Shown: positions 24,850-36,908 of the stretch, piece by piece
How positions within the stretch are numbered: position 1 is the first letter of the stretch
Layout of the letters: each line of letters opens with the position of its first letter
NCBI GenBank assembly: GCA_030248195.1
Contig: JASAND010022216.1
Location: 1-64,000, forward strand
Source of the DNA: Trissonchulus latispiculum
Taxonomy: Eukaryota > Nematoda > Enoplea > Enoplida > Ironidae
DNA length: 64,000 nt
Direction of reading: 5' to 3'
The notes under the pieces: model-generated
Seen by the model: the letters and a program-made list of their open reading frames with translations, nothing else
What the model was told of the DNA's origin: nothing
Databases searched by the model: none
Translations under genes and position numbers: made by a program

Positions 24850-25095
24850 GGTTCAGAACTTCGTAGGTGTGGAATTTCAGCATTTTGGGGGTGGGGAGAT
24901 TCAAAATTTTGTAGGTGTGGATTTTCAGCATTTTGGGGGTGGGGAGACTCAAAATTTTGTAGGTGTAGATTTTCAGAATTTTGGGGGTGGGGAGACTCAA
25001 AATTTTGTAGGTGTAGATTTTCAGAATTTTGGGGGTGGGGAGGTTCAGAATTTTGTAGGTGTGGAGGTTCAGAATTTTGGGGGTGGGGAGGTCTA
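24850..25095. repeat. G-rich minisatellite, unit about 45-48 bp
   Basis: Alternating TTTTGGGGGTGGGGAG and AATTTTGTAGGTGTGGA blocks, about five units. The minus strand reads as PHPQNSE/LHLQNFE repeats, a consequence of the repeat rather than a gene. Confidence 0.88.
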
Positions 25096-25219
25096 GAAAA
25101 GTGAACCCCCGAACGTCGCGGCACAACTGGGGAAGAAACTGCAACTTGTGGGGGTGGGGGAGGGGGGGGTTTGAACTATAAGGGGGGGTCGGATTTTGTA
25201 AATTTTGGGGGGAGGCAAT

Positions 25220-25412
25220 CAGACATGTGCCGGAGGGGAAGTTCTGGGGGGGTGAAGGGCGGCCGAAGGCCGCCGAAAAACCGGATTTTTCCGGTTTTTT
25301 ACCGGCAAAATCCGGATTCTGGGGGGGGGGGGTGAGGGACCCCTCTGGGGGGGGTGGGCTCAGGTCTGGGGGGGTGAACCCCCCCCCAAACCCCCCCCCC
25401 AAGCACACGTAT
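25220..25412 (-). mobile_element. G-tract MITE, copy 3 (perfect 9-bp target duplication)
   Basis: Reverse orientation of the copies at 8166 and 13837 (CAGACATGTGC ... GCACACGTAT), with the same CCGG palindrome. GGAGGCAAT flanks it on both sides (25211-25219 and 25413-25421). Confidence 0.92.
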
Positions 25413-27008
25413 GGAGGCAATCCCCCCATTCCCCCCATGCTGTCGCCCCCCCCAAATTTGCAGGAGACTTTTGGAAAAAATGGCGGTTCAGAAAACTATC
25501 CGTGACTTCCGGCGCCTGTGAATTTGGGGGTAACTCTGAAAAAAGACGAACTGTTTCGTCACGAAGTCTTTTTAAATAGCGAGTCAACGGGCGAGACGAA
25601 TCTGTCGACGAGTTTGACATGCTACCCTCCTGAAGAGACGGTCGCCAGTTGTAAAGGTTTGTTGTTTGCCAGTGAACAGATAATTTAAATTAAATGAAGA
25701 ATTACTAGGTTCGTGGGTGTGTGCATATCAAACCCGTAGTCTCGCTCCTAAACTCGCTAATGTCCCTAAACAACTACAGCAGGCGCCGGCAGTCCAATTC
25801 GGTACCGTGAGTTTACTGTTTTGTAACAAAAGTAATACGATTGACAAAAAGTAAAAGAACATAGTTTTACAGTTCAAAACAGACGAACATTTTCACAAAT
25901 TATAGACGCACAGGAAACTAAAGTTTACCTCTGAAAAAATGAAAGGGGACAAGAGAACCTAACACCCAACTTGGGAGAGAACCGAATCCCCCAGCCAAAG
26001 ACTTACAAAAGTGTCTCCCAACCAAGTAGCGACGAGAGCCCCAACACAACCGTCCAGTGTGAAAAATCTGGGAAGACTGACTTTGTATTGAATTTCAATG
26101 GCGGACACAGTTTAGCTAAGGAACCGAGGTTCCTACACAGAAGGACAATTTTACGTTTATCGTTCATAAAGATAACACTTCATTTTCTTCATTTTAGATA
26201 ATTTCAAATAGAAATCAAAGGAAATATCAGAAAATAGTTCACACTATGTCACTAAACCTCGCTCCAATGTTTAGAAATGATAGATTGATTTCTCAAAGTA
26301 TGGATGGCGATCGCTCCAAAAAGCTCTAAGACAGTTGTAAGCGCATACCGAACGAAGGAAGCGTTATATCGAAAAACGGATTTCATATTCGGATTCAGCA
26401 GGTCAAATAACCCCTATAACCACCTTTTCGGCGAAATCGGAGACAAAAAATTTTTTGACCCCATTTTACTGCGCTTAGATAGCTTTTCAGACCTAAAAAT
26501 AAGGGTTATTTCTTAACAAGAAGTTTGCTAGCACACTAACCAGAAAGCCAAAGTCCTCGACACTTACAGACAGTTTGCCTTTATTAGAGACTAATATTTG
26601 CTAAACAGCTGGGGTAGGCTAGGGGCTGTCAATTTTATTAGATCGAAAACGGCGCACAGTCACATCGCAACTTTTCGCAAAATTTCAAACTTTGAGCTGT
26701 TATAACTGAAGAAGGAAGCAACGCTCGAAAGCCGGAATACTTTTAATATTTAGCACTAGTAACAGCTAACATTTATGGCTGAAAGTTTCAGAATTGGTCA
26801 AACCGTTAATCCACCAGAGCTGAAAGAACCTTTTTGAAAAATCCCATTTTTCGCACCAAAATTTGTACTTTGGCATCCTGCGAAAAACAGTGTAGGTGAG
26901 ATATATTATTGCCCACCCTAAACTTTTTACTTTGATATGTTGGCTAACGTTGGGGGCAAAAGTAGCTCTCTCCGACGATGTTGTGCCAACCCGTTCGTAG
27001 CCCCCCCC

Positions 27009-27240
27009 TTAAACTACTTAAACTTCTTAAAAAATTCGTTTCATAAATAAACGGCTTAAAATACTTAAGTTATTTAAACGACTTAAAGGCTTAAACGGCT
27101 TAACTTAAACTAATTTAAGTAGTTTAAGTAGTTTAAGTAATTTTTTTATGAAACGAATTTTTAAGAAGTTTTAAGTTAAGTAGTTTAGGTTAAGTCGTTT
27201 AAGCCGACTTTTAATGAAACTAATTTAATTTTGCCATCAA
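27009..27240. repeat. TTAA-rich palindromic repeat
   Basis: Dense CTTAAAC/GTTTAAG words arranged as an inverted repeat around 27110. Related blocks are at 23855-23904, 40905-40964 and 41941-42140, each serving as the landing site of a TTAA element. Confidence 0.8.
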
Positions 27241-28160
27241 ACTAGGGCTGTGCCAGGTTAGTGAAGCTGGCTTCAGATTCGGGCCGGCCCGAGTTTTGAC
27301 CGAGTTAAAATTTATTGTTGTGCTGGTTCGGGTTCGCGTATTTTTGGCTTGAAAGGCTAATTTGTCGTTGAAATTCATTCAAATTTTTTGCAGTAACCTC
27401 ATTTCAGAAAACTCCGGCTTGAGAATATGAGTATTGTAGACATTAGTGTTTATCCGCCATAACTTGCGCTATGATCACTCTACATGGCAAATTTGTAGTC
27501 GTGAAGACCTACCTTTACTCTCCAGAGTAAATCATTGCGGTTTAGGAGATAACAGCGAAAATTAATTTACTTTGTCTAAACTGGCCATTCGAAAAGTCAA
27601 GCAGTGCAAGATACAGCTTCATCAGCGCGGTCCGTTGGTCAAGCATTGTCTACATTTGTAATCCTATAGGACGTGGTATGCCCAATGGAGATATCTCTGC
27701 GCCGCGGCACCTCTACATAGGTACAGCTCCGAAAATATGAGATTTGGAATATCAAAAACCAGATTGTTTTGAACACAGATTTCTAAGCTCATTCAAACAA
27801 TTCGAAAGTGGCTTTTACACACTCATTTTGGAAAAATGCCTGTGGCTATTTTTCAGGATTTTGCGCTTCGGTTTTCTGTTCAGGAAAAAACGCCCAACTT
27901 AAAACAACCCAAAGGCTACACTAATGAACTACACTTCAAGCCACAAACAGAAAATTTTGACGAAACTCAGACGAAGTTACATTTTTATCTTAAAATGCAG
28001 GAGTTGGATGACAACTAAGATTCAATATTAAACTTCAATCACTGACTGGAGCATTAAATATATAAATATACATTCTTTGCCCGTCTGCCATGAGAGTGGA
28101 ACGAATGTAGTTAGAATTGCTTACATCGGTCGTCGGTCATCGATGACACTAGAGAGTAGC
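27241..28160. other. Gene-free stretch
   Basis: Short open frames only. Sequence style (CGAAACTCAGACGAAG, AAAATTTTGACG) resembles the dispersed repeats elsewhere. Nothing identifiable. Confidence 0.4.
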
Positions 28161-28328
28161 TATAACCTAGATTTTGTTAGCAGTAGTATAGGAGAGATGA
28201 AATGGGAGCACTTTGGGCTAATTTTGGATTCCATTTATGGATTCACCTGTCAAAATTTGACACTTAGCTGTCATGACCTGTCAAAGATATTAAGCTGTCA
28301 AAATTAATGATCTTGAGCTATCTGAGTT

Positions 28329-29566
28329 TTTTTTTTTTTTCGTACGCCCCACTCCAGTTGGATGTGCACCAGTTAGGAGTAGTGTCAGCCACGATAATTT
28401 TAAATTTTGACTATTGGGGAAGGGTGATTGGCTGACACCGAATAATTGTCTTCACAATTACCCGAGGCGTTTACCAAGGCTGGAGATTTGTCCATCACCG
28501 TCTGTGTGATGAACGCACCTCGGCAGCTCCACCCGAAGGCGGCCGCCCCTTAACTCTCGGACAATTAGTTGACATAGGCGGGAAGGGGGGATTGCTAAAG
28601 TCCGGTGCCAGCTGGCCCGTTTGAAAAACAAAACATTGAAATTTTGTTGAGGGATCCTTCGGATCCCTAGTCTCATGTTTGCGGCCGATTGATGCAGATG
28701 GTACATTCTCCCGATCTGATCAGCCTTGTGTGTTGCGTAGAGCTTTACGGTAAACATATTTAAACAAATTTTAATATGACAGAGACCCGGGGGGACCTTT
28801 TTCACCCCCCAAGCCTTGTCTCAATAGAAGTAAAAAACTAACATACTTTTGGTTTTTGCTTACCACTCGCCTGGTAACCCCTGGCGAGCGAGGGGGGCTC
28901 CTGGACGGGTGTTGTTGCTGTTGTGGCAGTTTCAGTTGTTGTTGATGCTGTTGTTGTTGTTGTTATTGTTGTTGTCGTTGTTGTTGTTGTTGCTGTTGTT
29001 GTTGTTGTTGCTGTTGTTGATGGCTGTTGGGCCTTCAGGGGATGGCCTTCGGAGCTGATAAGGTCAGTGGCAAAATTCGACTGATTTCACCGTCCTGATC
29101 TGCCTTGGAAAACCATTTGTTGCAAAGGAATAGATAGACCTGATTATTCTGGGGATCATGGATGTCAACGCAGTCCACGTGCCGAATTGACCCCTGCATT
29201 GTCATGCCAAAGTGTGATTTCTTTGACAGGTGTGAGTAGAGGGAGTCTCTCCCGCCGAAAAATGTCCGATTAATTTCGTTGAGAGGGGAGGCCCGTCCGA
29301 TTCACAGGTCGAGTGAGGCAGAGTGGATCACTCTTGGAGCCCTGGACGCTCACAATCTCAACGTACACCTTCGCCGTCGTAGAGCATCCGAAAATGTCGC
29401 TGGTTTTGATGACAATGTAGTAGGTAAATTTTTTGTCGTTGTTCGTCTTAACGGAAGTCATGACTTCAGAAAGTGGTATTTGATGAATAAGTATAGATCA
29501 AGTTCGATTTTTAATTTGAGAAAAGTACAATGTTGATTGAGTTATATTGGCAGCCGGCTTTCCACC
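28329..29566 (-). pseudogene. Retroposed polycystin-1-like PLAT-domain pseudogene
   Basis: AGCTATCTGAGTT flanks the insert on both sides (28316-28328 and 29567-29579), and a T14 tract at the low end is a minus-strand poly(A). This is the signature of LINE-mediated retroposition. The minus strand from 29461 reads FTYYIVIKTSDIFGCSTTA and VYVEIV, the start of a PLAT/LH2 domain. After a one-base shift near 29285 it continues NEINRTFFGGRDSLYSHL, MTMQGSIRHVDCVDIHD and YLFLCNKWFSKADQDGEI. The layout matches the PLAT domain that follows the first transmembrane helix of polycystin-1-like proteins. A stop follows near 29041, then a CAA/CAG tract. The 3' part belongs to a small repeat family (22025, 47420). 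Being frameshifted, it is not expected to make protein. Confidence 0.82.
28905..29025. repeat. (GTT)n microsatellite
   Basis: GTTGTTGTTGCTGTTG-type tract; poly-Gln coding on the minus strand, inside the PLAT retroposon. Confidence 0.93.
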
Positions 29567-29739
29567 AGCTATCTGAGTTGTCAGGCTTATTTCTGGCTTA
29601 CGTATCATCTGTCTGTTTAACTATGTGTCAGACTTACTGTGTGGCTACCATCTGTTGTTACCATCTTTTAATTTCTATGTTATGATATAAATTTAATGAC
29701 GTGGAATTTCTGGTTCCAAGTACAATTAATTGCTCTTAG

Positions 29740-30610
29740 ACTCCTTAATTGTTTTGGGTGAATATTGAATTCCTCAACTTAATAGCTTTTGGGTTAACGT
29801 AGAATTCCTCAAACATAATTGCTTAGGGAACAATTTGAAAACCTACATGAGAGATTAATTGATGTGGGCTAACTTTCAATTCCTCAACTTAATAGCTTTT
29901 GGGTGAAATTTTAATTCCTCAAGTCCATGAAAGATTAATGGGTTTTGGGTAAATATTGAATTCCTCAACTTAATAACTTTGGGTGAAATTTTAATCCTCA
30001 CGTCTATGAAAAATTAATTGAAGTTGGCTAATTCCTCAAACTTAAATGCATGAAGAATTAAATGGTGTCGTCTAACATCGGGTTCCTAAATGTCAGTCAT
30101 ATGAAAGATTAAGTTTGGGCTTACTTTGGATTCCTAAAGCTTTATTGCTTCAATGATTAATAACTTTTGGGTTTTAGTTTCCTCAACGTTTTGAAGGCGC
30201 ATAAGTTTTGGGCGAATGTTCAATTCCTGAAATTTAAATTTGAGGGTAAATTTTGGATTCCTCAAGTCCATGAAAATTAAATACTTTGGGTGTGGTTTGG
30301 ATTCCTCAAACGTAATTGCATGGAATTGATGTGGACAAATGTTGGATTCCTCAACTTAATTGCTTGAATGATTAATGGGTTTTGGGCTAATTTCCGATTC
30401 CTCAAAAAATAGTTGCATGAAATTTATGTGGGCTAATTTTGGCTTCCTCAAACTTAATTACTCATTTGATTAATAGCTTTTGGGGTAATTCTCAATTCCT
30501 CAGACTAACCTTTTGGGTTTCCCTTTGGATTCCTCAAGTCTATGAAAAATTAATTGATGTGGGCTAATTTTTGGATTCCTCAAACTGAAAAGCTTGGATG
30601 ATTAATAGAT
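29740..30610. repeat. Left array A of the giant element
   Basis: Degenerate units of roughly 50-65 bp with the recurring words GGATTCCTCAA, CTTAATTGCTT and GATTAATGGGTTTTGGG. Mirrored at 38095-39065. Confidence 0.88.
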
Positions 30611-32284
30611 TTTGGGAAAATTTTAGCGGAATTTAACATAATAAACTTAAAGTTATCCAAGGAAGTTTGTTATCCTCTTGTAGAGCACACTCTCAACAAC
30701 ACTGCATGACACTTTCATGCTCATACAACACCTAATTAGTTAGCTATAATTAATTAAAGTTTGAACAAAGTAACGAAAATTGCCAAAATTAAGGTGACAA
30801 TTATTTTCCCAGCAGAATTTAACATAATAAACTTAAAGTTATGATTATAATTTTTTTACACACCTATCAAGCACACTCCCAACAACACTGCACGACACTT
30901 TCAACCTCATAGATCAGCTAATTAGTTAGCAAGAGTTGATTAAAGTTAGTGTAGAGCTGTGAAAATTGCCAAAATTAAGGAGACAATTATTTTCCCAGCG
31001 GAATTTAACATAAGCAATCTAAGGTTATCGCAGAAAGTTTGTTATATACCTGTAGAGCACACTGCCAACAACACTGCACGACACTTTCAACCTCATACAA
31101 CAACTAATTAGTTAGTAATAATTAATTAAAGTTTGAGTGAAGTAACGAAAATTGCCAAAATTAAGGTGCCAATAATTTTCCCAGTGGAATTTAGCATAAT
31201 AAACTTAATGTTATGATTATAATTTTGTTACACACTTGTAGAGCACACTCTCAACAACACTGCACGACACTTTCAACCTCATAGATCAGCTAATTAGTTA
31301 GCAAGAGTTGATTAAAGTTAGTGTAGAGTTGTGAAAATTGCCAAAATTAAGGAGACAATTATTTTCCCAGCAGAATTTAACAGAATAAACTTAAAGTTAT
31401 GATTATAATTTTGTTACACACTTGTAGAGCACACTCTCAACAACACTGCACAACACTTTCACGCCCATACAACATCAGATTAGTTAGCTATAATTAATTA
31501 AAGTTTGAACAAAGTAACGAAAATTGCCAAAATTAAGGTGACAATTATTTTCCCAGCAGAATTTAACATCATAAACATAAAGTTATCCAAGGAAGTTTGT
31601 GTTCATCTCGTAGAGCACACTCCCAAGAACACTGCACGACACTTTCAACCTCATACAATAACTAATTGGTTAGCTATAATTAATTAATGTTAGTGTAGGG
31701 GTGTGTAAATTGCTAAAACTTAGGTGACAATTATTTTCCCACCGGAATTTAACATAATAAACTTAAAGTTGTGATTAAAATTTTGTTACACACCTATCTA
31801 GCACACTCCTAACAACACTGCACGACACTTTCAACCTCATAGATCAGCTAATTAGTCAGCAAGAGTTAATTAAAGTTAGTGTAGAGTTGTGAAAATTGCC
31901 AAAATTAAGGAGACAATTATTTTCCCAGCAGAATTTAACATAATAAACTTAAAGTTATGATTATAATTTTGTTACACACTTGTAGAGCACACTCTCAACA
32001 ACACTGCACGACACTTTCACGCTCATACAACACCTAATTAGTTAACTATAATTAATTAAAGTTTGAACAACGTAACGAAAATTGCCAAAATTAAGGAGAC
32101 AATTATTTTCCCAGCGGAATTTAACATAATAAACATAAGGTTATCGCAGAAAGTTTGTTATGTACCTGTAGAGCACACTTCCAACAACACTGCACGACAC
32201 TTTCAACCTCATACAGCAACTACTTAGTTAGTAATAATTAATTAATGTTTGAACAAAGTAACGAAAATTGTCAACACTAAACCA
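30611..32284. repeat. Left array B of the giant element, about nine 187-bp units
   Basis: AACAACACTGCACGACACTTT or a close variant recurs at about 30690, 30877, 31065, 31250, 31435, 31620, 31805, 31995 and 32180. Each is followed by CTAATTAGTTAG, AAATTGCCAAAATTAAGG and TTTTCCCAGCGGAATTTAAC. Non-coding. Confidence 0.92.
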
Positions 32285-34677
32285 ATTTACACTGTAGTTG
32301 GTGGAAATATAATAAACAATTGTTGTATTTATAGCTTTGTTAACTTCATGTAGTATCCATTTCAAGCTTTGGTTTCACGAGAAGTTCATTCCAAGGCGAT
32401 AAGACATGTTTGTGTAATCCTAATTAACTTTGATCCGACCCATGTTGATTCATTTTGTTGCTTTTTGTTTATTGAGGGAGTTTAAATTCCACTACATCTT
32501 ACAAAACAGTTTGTGTTCTATTGAAACAATGATGTATTTCAATTTTTGGTACGTGAATTTATTGGTTTTTTTAGTCTTGAATTGAATATGAAATGTTATG
32601 AAATAAATAGCAAAACACGTCTCTTTCATTTCTATGAGGAACTCCTGCTGTTTTAGGGACATTAATGTGACAGTTTATTAATGTCCATTTCAGTCGTATG
32701 TTGAGATTAATGGGTTTTTAAAACAAACTGATGACAGTGCCTAAAGGAAATATTTTCTATTTCTAATTCCTTTATGCACTGTCATTAAACTCGTATGTGG
32801 ACTGTTTATAAGTCCGAACCATAACAACCTTTTTTATTTTTGCAAACTTATGTAATATCTTAAGTTTTTCTGACGTAAATCCCCGCTGGATAGATTTTTT
32901 TAATCCAGCGCTATGGAACTCTGGTTTGAAACCGATATACGAGCCCAGGTGATTAAAGTTTGCATCTAGAAGAGAAGGAAAGAAAGAATAACTGTTTTAA
33001 ACCATATAGCACAGCATACCTGACTGTAAGTTGATCCGCAATTAGGCAAGGAACTGTGTAATGAAATTACAGTGCAGGGAACGCACTGGGAAATATGTAG
33101 TGGGTGGTAAAATGTTGAAATCCAGTTAATGTGTAATGAAAATGGTAGTGCAAGGAAGGCACTGAATGGAAATGACGGACCAACCAGTACTGGTCAAATC
33201 AAAAACATGTTCAAATAATACACATTTTTAACTTGACCAGTCTTGGTTGTCCTTGAAAGGACAGTTGGGGTAAGGAAGAAAATGGGGAAAGTTGTCATTT
33301 GTCAGGAAAGGCTATAATTACATGATATCCGTAGGGCCTCTCCTCCACGATCACCCGCATCCCTTTAACTTCTCTTGTGGTATTTCCCAATATCCCAAAA
33401 GTATCTCCGCTGACCCATTTAACCCGCCATCGACCCGCTCCTTCAACAGTCCACTCACTCCTGGGAACATTTGCTAAAGCTTTAGCAATTATTGGAATAA
33501 CTTTGGGAAGGGGCTCAATAAACGAACTTCTAGTTGGCGGGGCTAAGGGAGGACAATGCTATTAATATGTTGCCTGCTAAACGTTAAACAACCTAGTGCT
33601 CCAACCGAAAGCATGTTCACAACTGAACTTCTCCATAAAATCATATGCTATTTAAACTGAAATTTTAAAATTTGAAAACATTTTAATTACGGATCATTAG
33701 CTAACATCATTTATCATTTTACCGCCTAACAGAAAACCTAATTTATCTTATTATATGACAACCTAATGAACAAAACTCTGTTTTATTTGTACAAACAACA
33801 GCACAAGTTTACAAACAAGGACAATTACAAATGGAAATATGAACAATTACAAGCAAAAGCAGTTAAATAGCAATTACCTACAATCAAGGTACATTGTACT
33901 AGTATCATTAACTAATTAATTAGTAATTTTAAACTAATTAAACTAACTAGGAATAACTTTTTGGTGTCGAAGTTCTATTTATCAAATAAGTTGAATTTTT
34001 TTACAAATTTTGTTTTTTGTAATTGTTTATAACTTTTTTATGATTTTTTACATTCAGTAATTTTTTGTCTAATTAAAAAATGCACTTTTTGCAATGCAAA
34101 AAAGAAAAGCAAATGGGTGAAATTAGACGACAGATGGAATAAAATTAAGATGTAATTTTAAAGTACACATGTTCAAAGAGCAAACATGTCCCAAATGTTA
34201 CTTAACACAAATGTTTCCGTTATTAATTGTTTCTTATTCCACAGAATCCAAGGGCACTATTTTCAACTTAATTTCAACAAATACCAAGCTACAACATCTG
34301 TTATTTGCAAACCAACATAATTAAATTCAATAGCAAATATTTGAAACATCAAATAAGATGAATAAAATTGACCAAATGTTCGGAACATAAAGATGAAGGA
34401 AATAGAAATAACTAAAATTGAATCAACGAATGAATTATCACATGAAAAACATAAAGCATACAGTAAAAGACAATACAGCGAAAGTAGTAAACTTGTACTG
34501 TGATACTAATAAGTTCATAAATGCAAACCAAAAGAAATTCAAACTTATGCAGAATAGACAGTCTAGCATAGACACTACTAAAATCAAGATAACTAGAAAA
34601 CTAGATGCAAACTTTAGCTTTAATAGTAGAGTTGATAGCTTTTACTCAAATTAGTTAATTACCTTATCTGTTTCAGG
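32285..34677. other. Interior of the giant element, left part
   Basis: Mostly AT-rich. A Pro-rich open frame at 33292-33477 follows a possible acceptor (TTGTCATTTGTCAG) and could be an upstream exon, but has no known domain. Near 33060-33170 there is a weak repeat (AGTGCAGGGAACGCACTG / AGTGCAAGGAAGGCACTG). No transposase signature seen. Confidence 0.4.
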
Positions 34678-36269
34678 ATGCCTGTTTATCAAATAACCAA
34701 AGTTGAAATATCCAGCGCTGAGTTGGTTGATGGACAACTGATTAAATTTGTTGCTCAGCAGCCAACTGAAGCGGGAGCCGTTGTAATTACGGTGACACCA
34801 CGAGCCCCGGCAAACACCTCGAACCCTATATTAACTTATCGGGGGAGAGACTTGATCGCCATACGACATGGGATTCACCGTTCCCAGCACAAATGATGAC
34901 TGGTGCCAAACGCACTCGTCAAAGTGTCATCATCAGCCCACGTGAAGGAGTTAAAAGCGTGAAGGTAAAACAATTGAGATGCCACACCTGATACAAATTC
35001 TAAACATCTAAAACCTCTTAAAGTATAGAGATTACAGATTCACTACACCATAAGACGCACTATGCATCTGTAGATTTGGTGTAACTTTCAATTTAGTTGA
35101 TAATTTTCTAGTATGAAGTCTTCAACCAACGTTTTTCATAGATCGAAAGGCAGACGTGGCATGCAGTAGATGAAGTGCTGCTAAAGTCGGTTAGCGTTCA
35201 CCGTAAGCCCAAAGACAATGCCTGGAACTCAGTGAAGACTAGTCCTCATGGTACATTCCTTATTAAAAGCTCATTTTACTAACTAGGTTCATCCCAATAC
35301 TTTCTAAATTTATTTAAGCTGTTGAATATAAACTTCATGAATCTTTTAACCATAGTTGTTCATGCAGTTTTCTACTCTGACCCTAAGACAGAAGACAATA
35401 GGCTTTAAGGTTGCAGATGAGGTTCTGCGTTTTAGGTTGGTACATCACTGACCTCAATGGATCACTGGATTGCATCGCACCTAGACTCTCAACCCGGATC
35501 CCTTCGTTGTGCGGGAACATCCTGACGGACTACCCCGTAATCCAGGGACTAAACCGTCAGATGCTGTATTACGGAGGGCGCAACTCCGGTTTTCCACCGC
35601 ACTATGAAGATGACTTCTTAGCCAGTATTAACTACTGCTGGGGAACCGCCGATGGAGGTTTGTACTTCAGTATTTTTCACCTTCTACTTCTCACTTTAAT
35701 TTTCCTGCCTTTGCTCGTATGTTCAAACTTTCGTTAATATCACTTTTCTTCGCAGTTTCATCATTCACCTATCCTTTCTTGCACCTTACCTATCCTATTC
35801 TTAGTTTCTTCTCATTATTTCAGGACCTGGCAAGATATGGAACATTATTCCATCTATGGAGGACCACATCAAGCTAAGGGACTTCGCGGTCCAGAACGGG
35901 CTATGTCGGCATACATTTTGGCAGCACCGGTTTACTACCCCCTCAGAAGAACTATTGGACCGGTTGAACATTACCCGGTACCAGGTTCACCAATCTCCCG
36001 GCGACCTGGTTATAACCCTCCCCCTTGGTATGCACTTTGGCACTAACACTCAGCCAAATGTGCATGAAGCTATCAACCTACTGTGGAAAGAGAACTTTGC
36101 TCTCACCTATGCAATGCACCGCTTCTTTAAGCGTGACCCCTACTGTACGTCCTGCAAAAAGCGGCCCCATCTCAACTTCCCTTCCACCGCTTTCATAGGA
36201 CATCGCAACGAGCACCAGGGACAATCAGATGTGCTACTCGAGGAATTTCGCCAAGCGTATGGCAATTGA
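34678..36269 (+). CDS. JmjC-domain protein (KDM4-like oxygenase), four exons
   Basis: Exons: about 34678-34964, 35142-35250, 35436-35657, 35824-36269; the last three junctions agree in phase (0, 1, 1). The catalytic fold is clear: ITDLNGSL (KDM4 GADINGSL region), LNRQMLYYGG, GFPPHYEDDFLASINYCWG with the HxE iron ligands, GKIWNIIPSMEDH (WYaIPp.h) and GDLVITLPLGMHFGTN with the distal His, then NVHEAINLLW. Together these give the 2-His-1-carboxylate Fe(II)/2-oxoglutarate site, so demethylase-type chemistry is plausible. In exon 1 the ATG frame (MPVYQITKVEISS) and the frame that reaches the donor at 34965 differ, so either an indel lies at 34770-34890 or translation starts at ATG 34893 (282 residues). 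No PHD or Tudor domains. It is cargo of the giant element. Confidence 0.82.
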
Positions 36270-36576
36270 TTTCTCCTACGATCACTCACCGTAATTCATT
36301 ATTTTTACCTACCTACGTTTCTTGCATGCCTTCTATTTCACTTAGTTGAGTACTTCTCGAGTATGTTCAGTTTTTCATTGTTGTCACGTACAATGACTTT
36401 CTGCCAAATCACTCACTGTTTTTTCATGAATACGCCATTTTCCTTTCTACTCGAATAATATAAAATTCAGCGCATTTCCACAATTTTTAACGTTTGTAAC
36501 ATAATTTGTCATCAAAATCTTTTGTTTACTTAACTTAATTATTGTTTGTTTTGTTTAGGTCAACTCAACTTGTTCT

Positions 36577-36600
36577 CAAACGCCCTTTTACGGGCGACCA
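36577..36600 (+). other. Histone-type 3' stem-loop-like hairpin
   Basis: CAAA, then a hairpin CGCCC-TTTTAC-GGGCG, then ACCA. This resembles the replication-dependent histone mRNA 3' element in its flanks and stem length, but lacks the consensus GG/CC base and is not next to a histone gene. A second weak pairing (CTCTCTC with GAGAGAG at 36645) follows. It lies 308 bp beyond the JmjC stop. Confidence 0.3.
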
Positions 36601-36908
36601 CTCTCTCTTTTATGGAATGTTTTTAATTTAATATTAAACGTCGATGAGAGAGAGGTTTGGTCTCCAATTTATATATTTACAACTGACACAATGTTTACCA
36701 TTGATATTATTTCAATTAATTTACCACCTTATGGCGAACTGTCTGGATATTATGACACATATTATTACCTTATTATTGGTAATTATTCCTACAGTCGATA
36801 TTTAATCCTATGCTCGACCGTTCAATACTTCGAAACGTGGGTAAGTACTATAATATCGAAGATTCTGCAAACATGGCTTTAATTTCATTAATATTATAAT
36901 AATATAAT

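Larger units (their letters stand above)
23905..27008. mobile_element. 3.1-kb TTAA-flanked element with G-run terminal inverted repeats
   Basis: TTAA at 23901-23904 and at 27009-27012. The left tip G10-CTACGAA mirrors the right tip TTCGTAG-C8. A TTAA duplication is the hallmark of piggyBac- and Kolobok-type transposition. No transposase domain is recognisable inside, so it is probably non-autonomous. It contains the GC-rich block 24566-25650 and a G-tract MITE. It sits inside a TTAA-rich AACTTAAAC palindromic repeat. Confidence 0.85.

Noticed and set aside
24453..25438. Two long overlapping minus-strand frames (223 and 234 codons) with PHPQN repeats
   Set aside because: They track the G-rich minisatellite and MITE; both frames are open only because of repeat periodicity.
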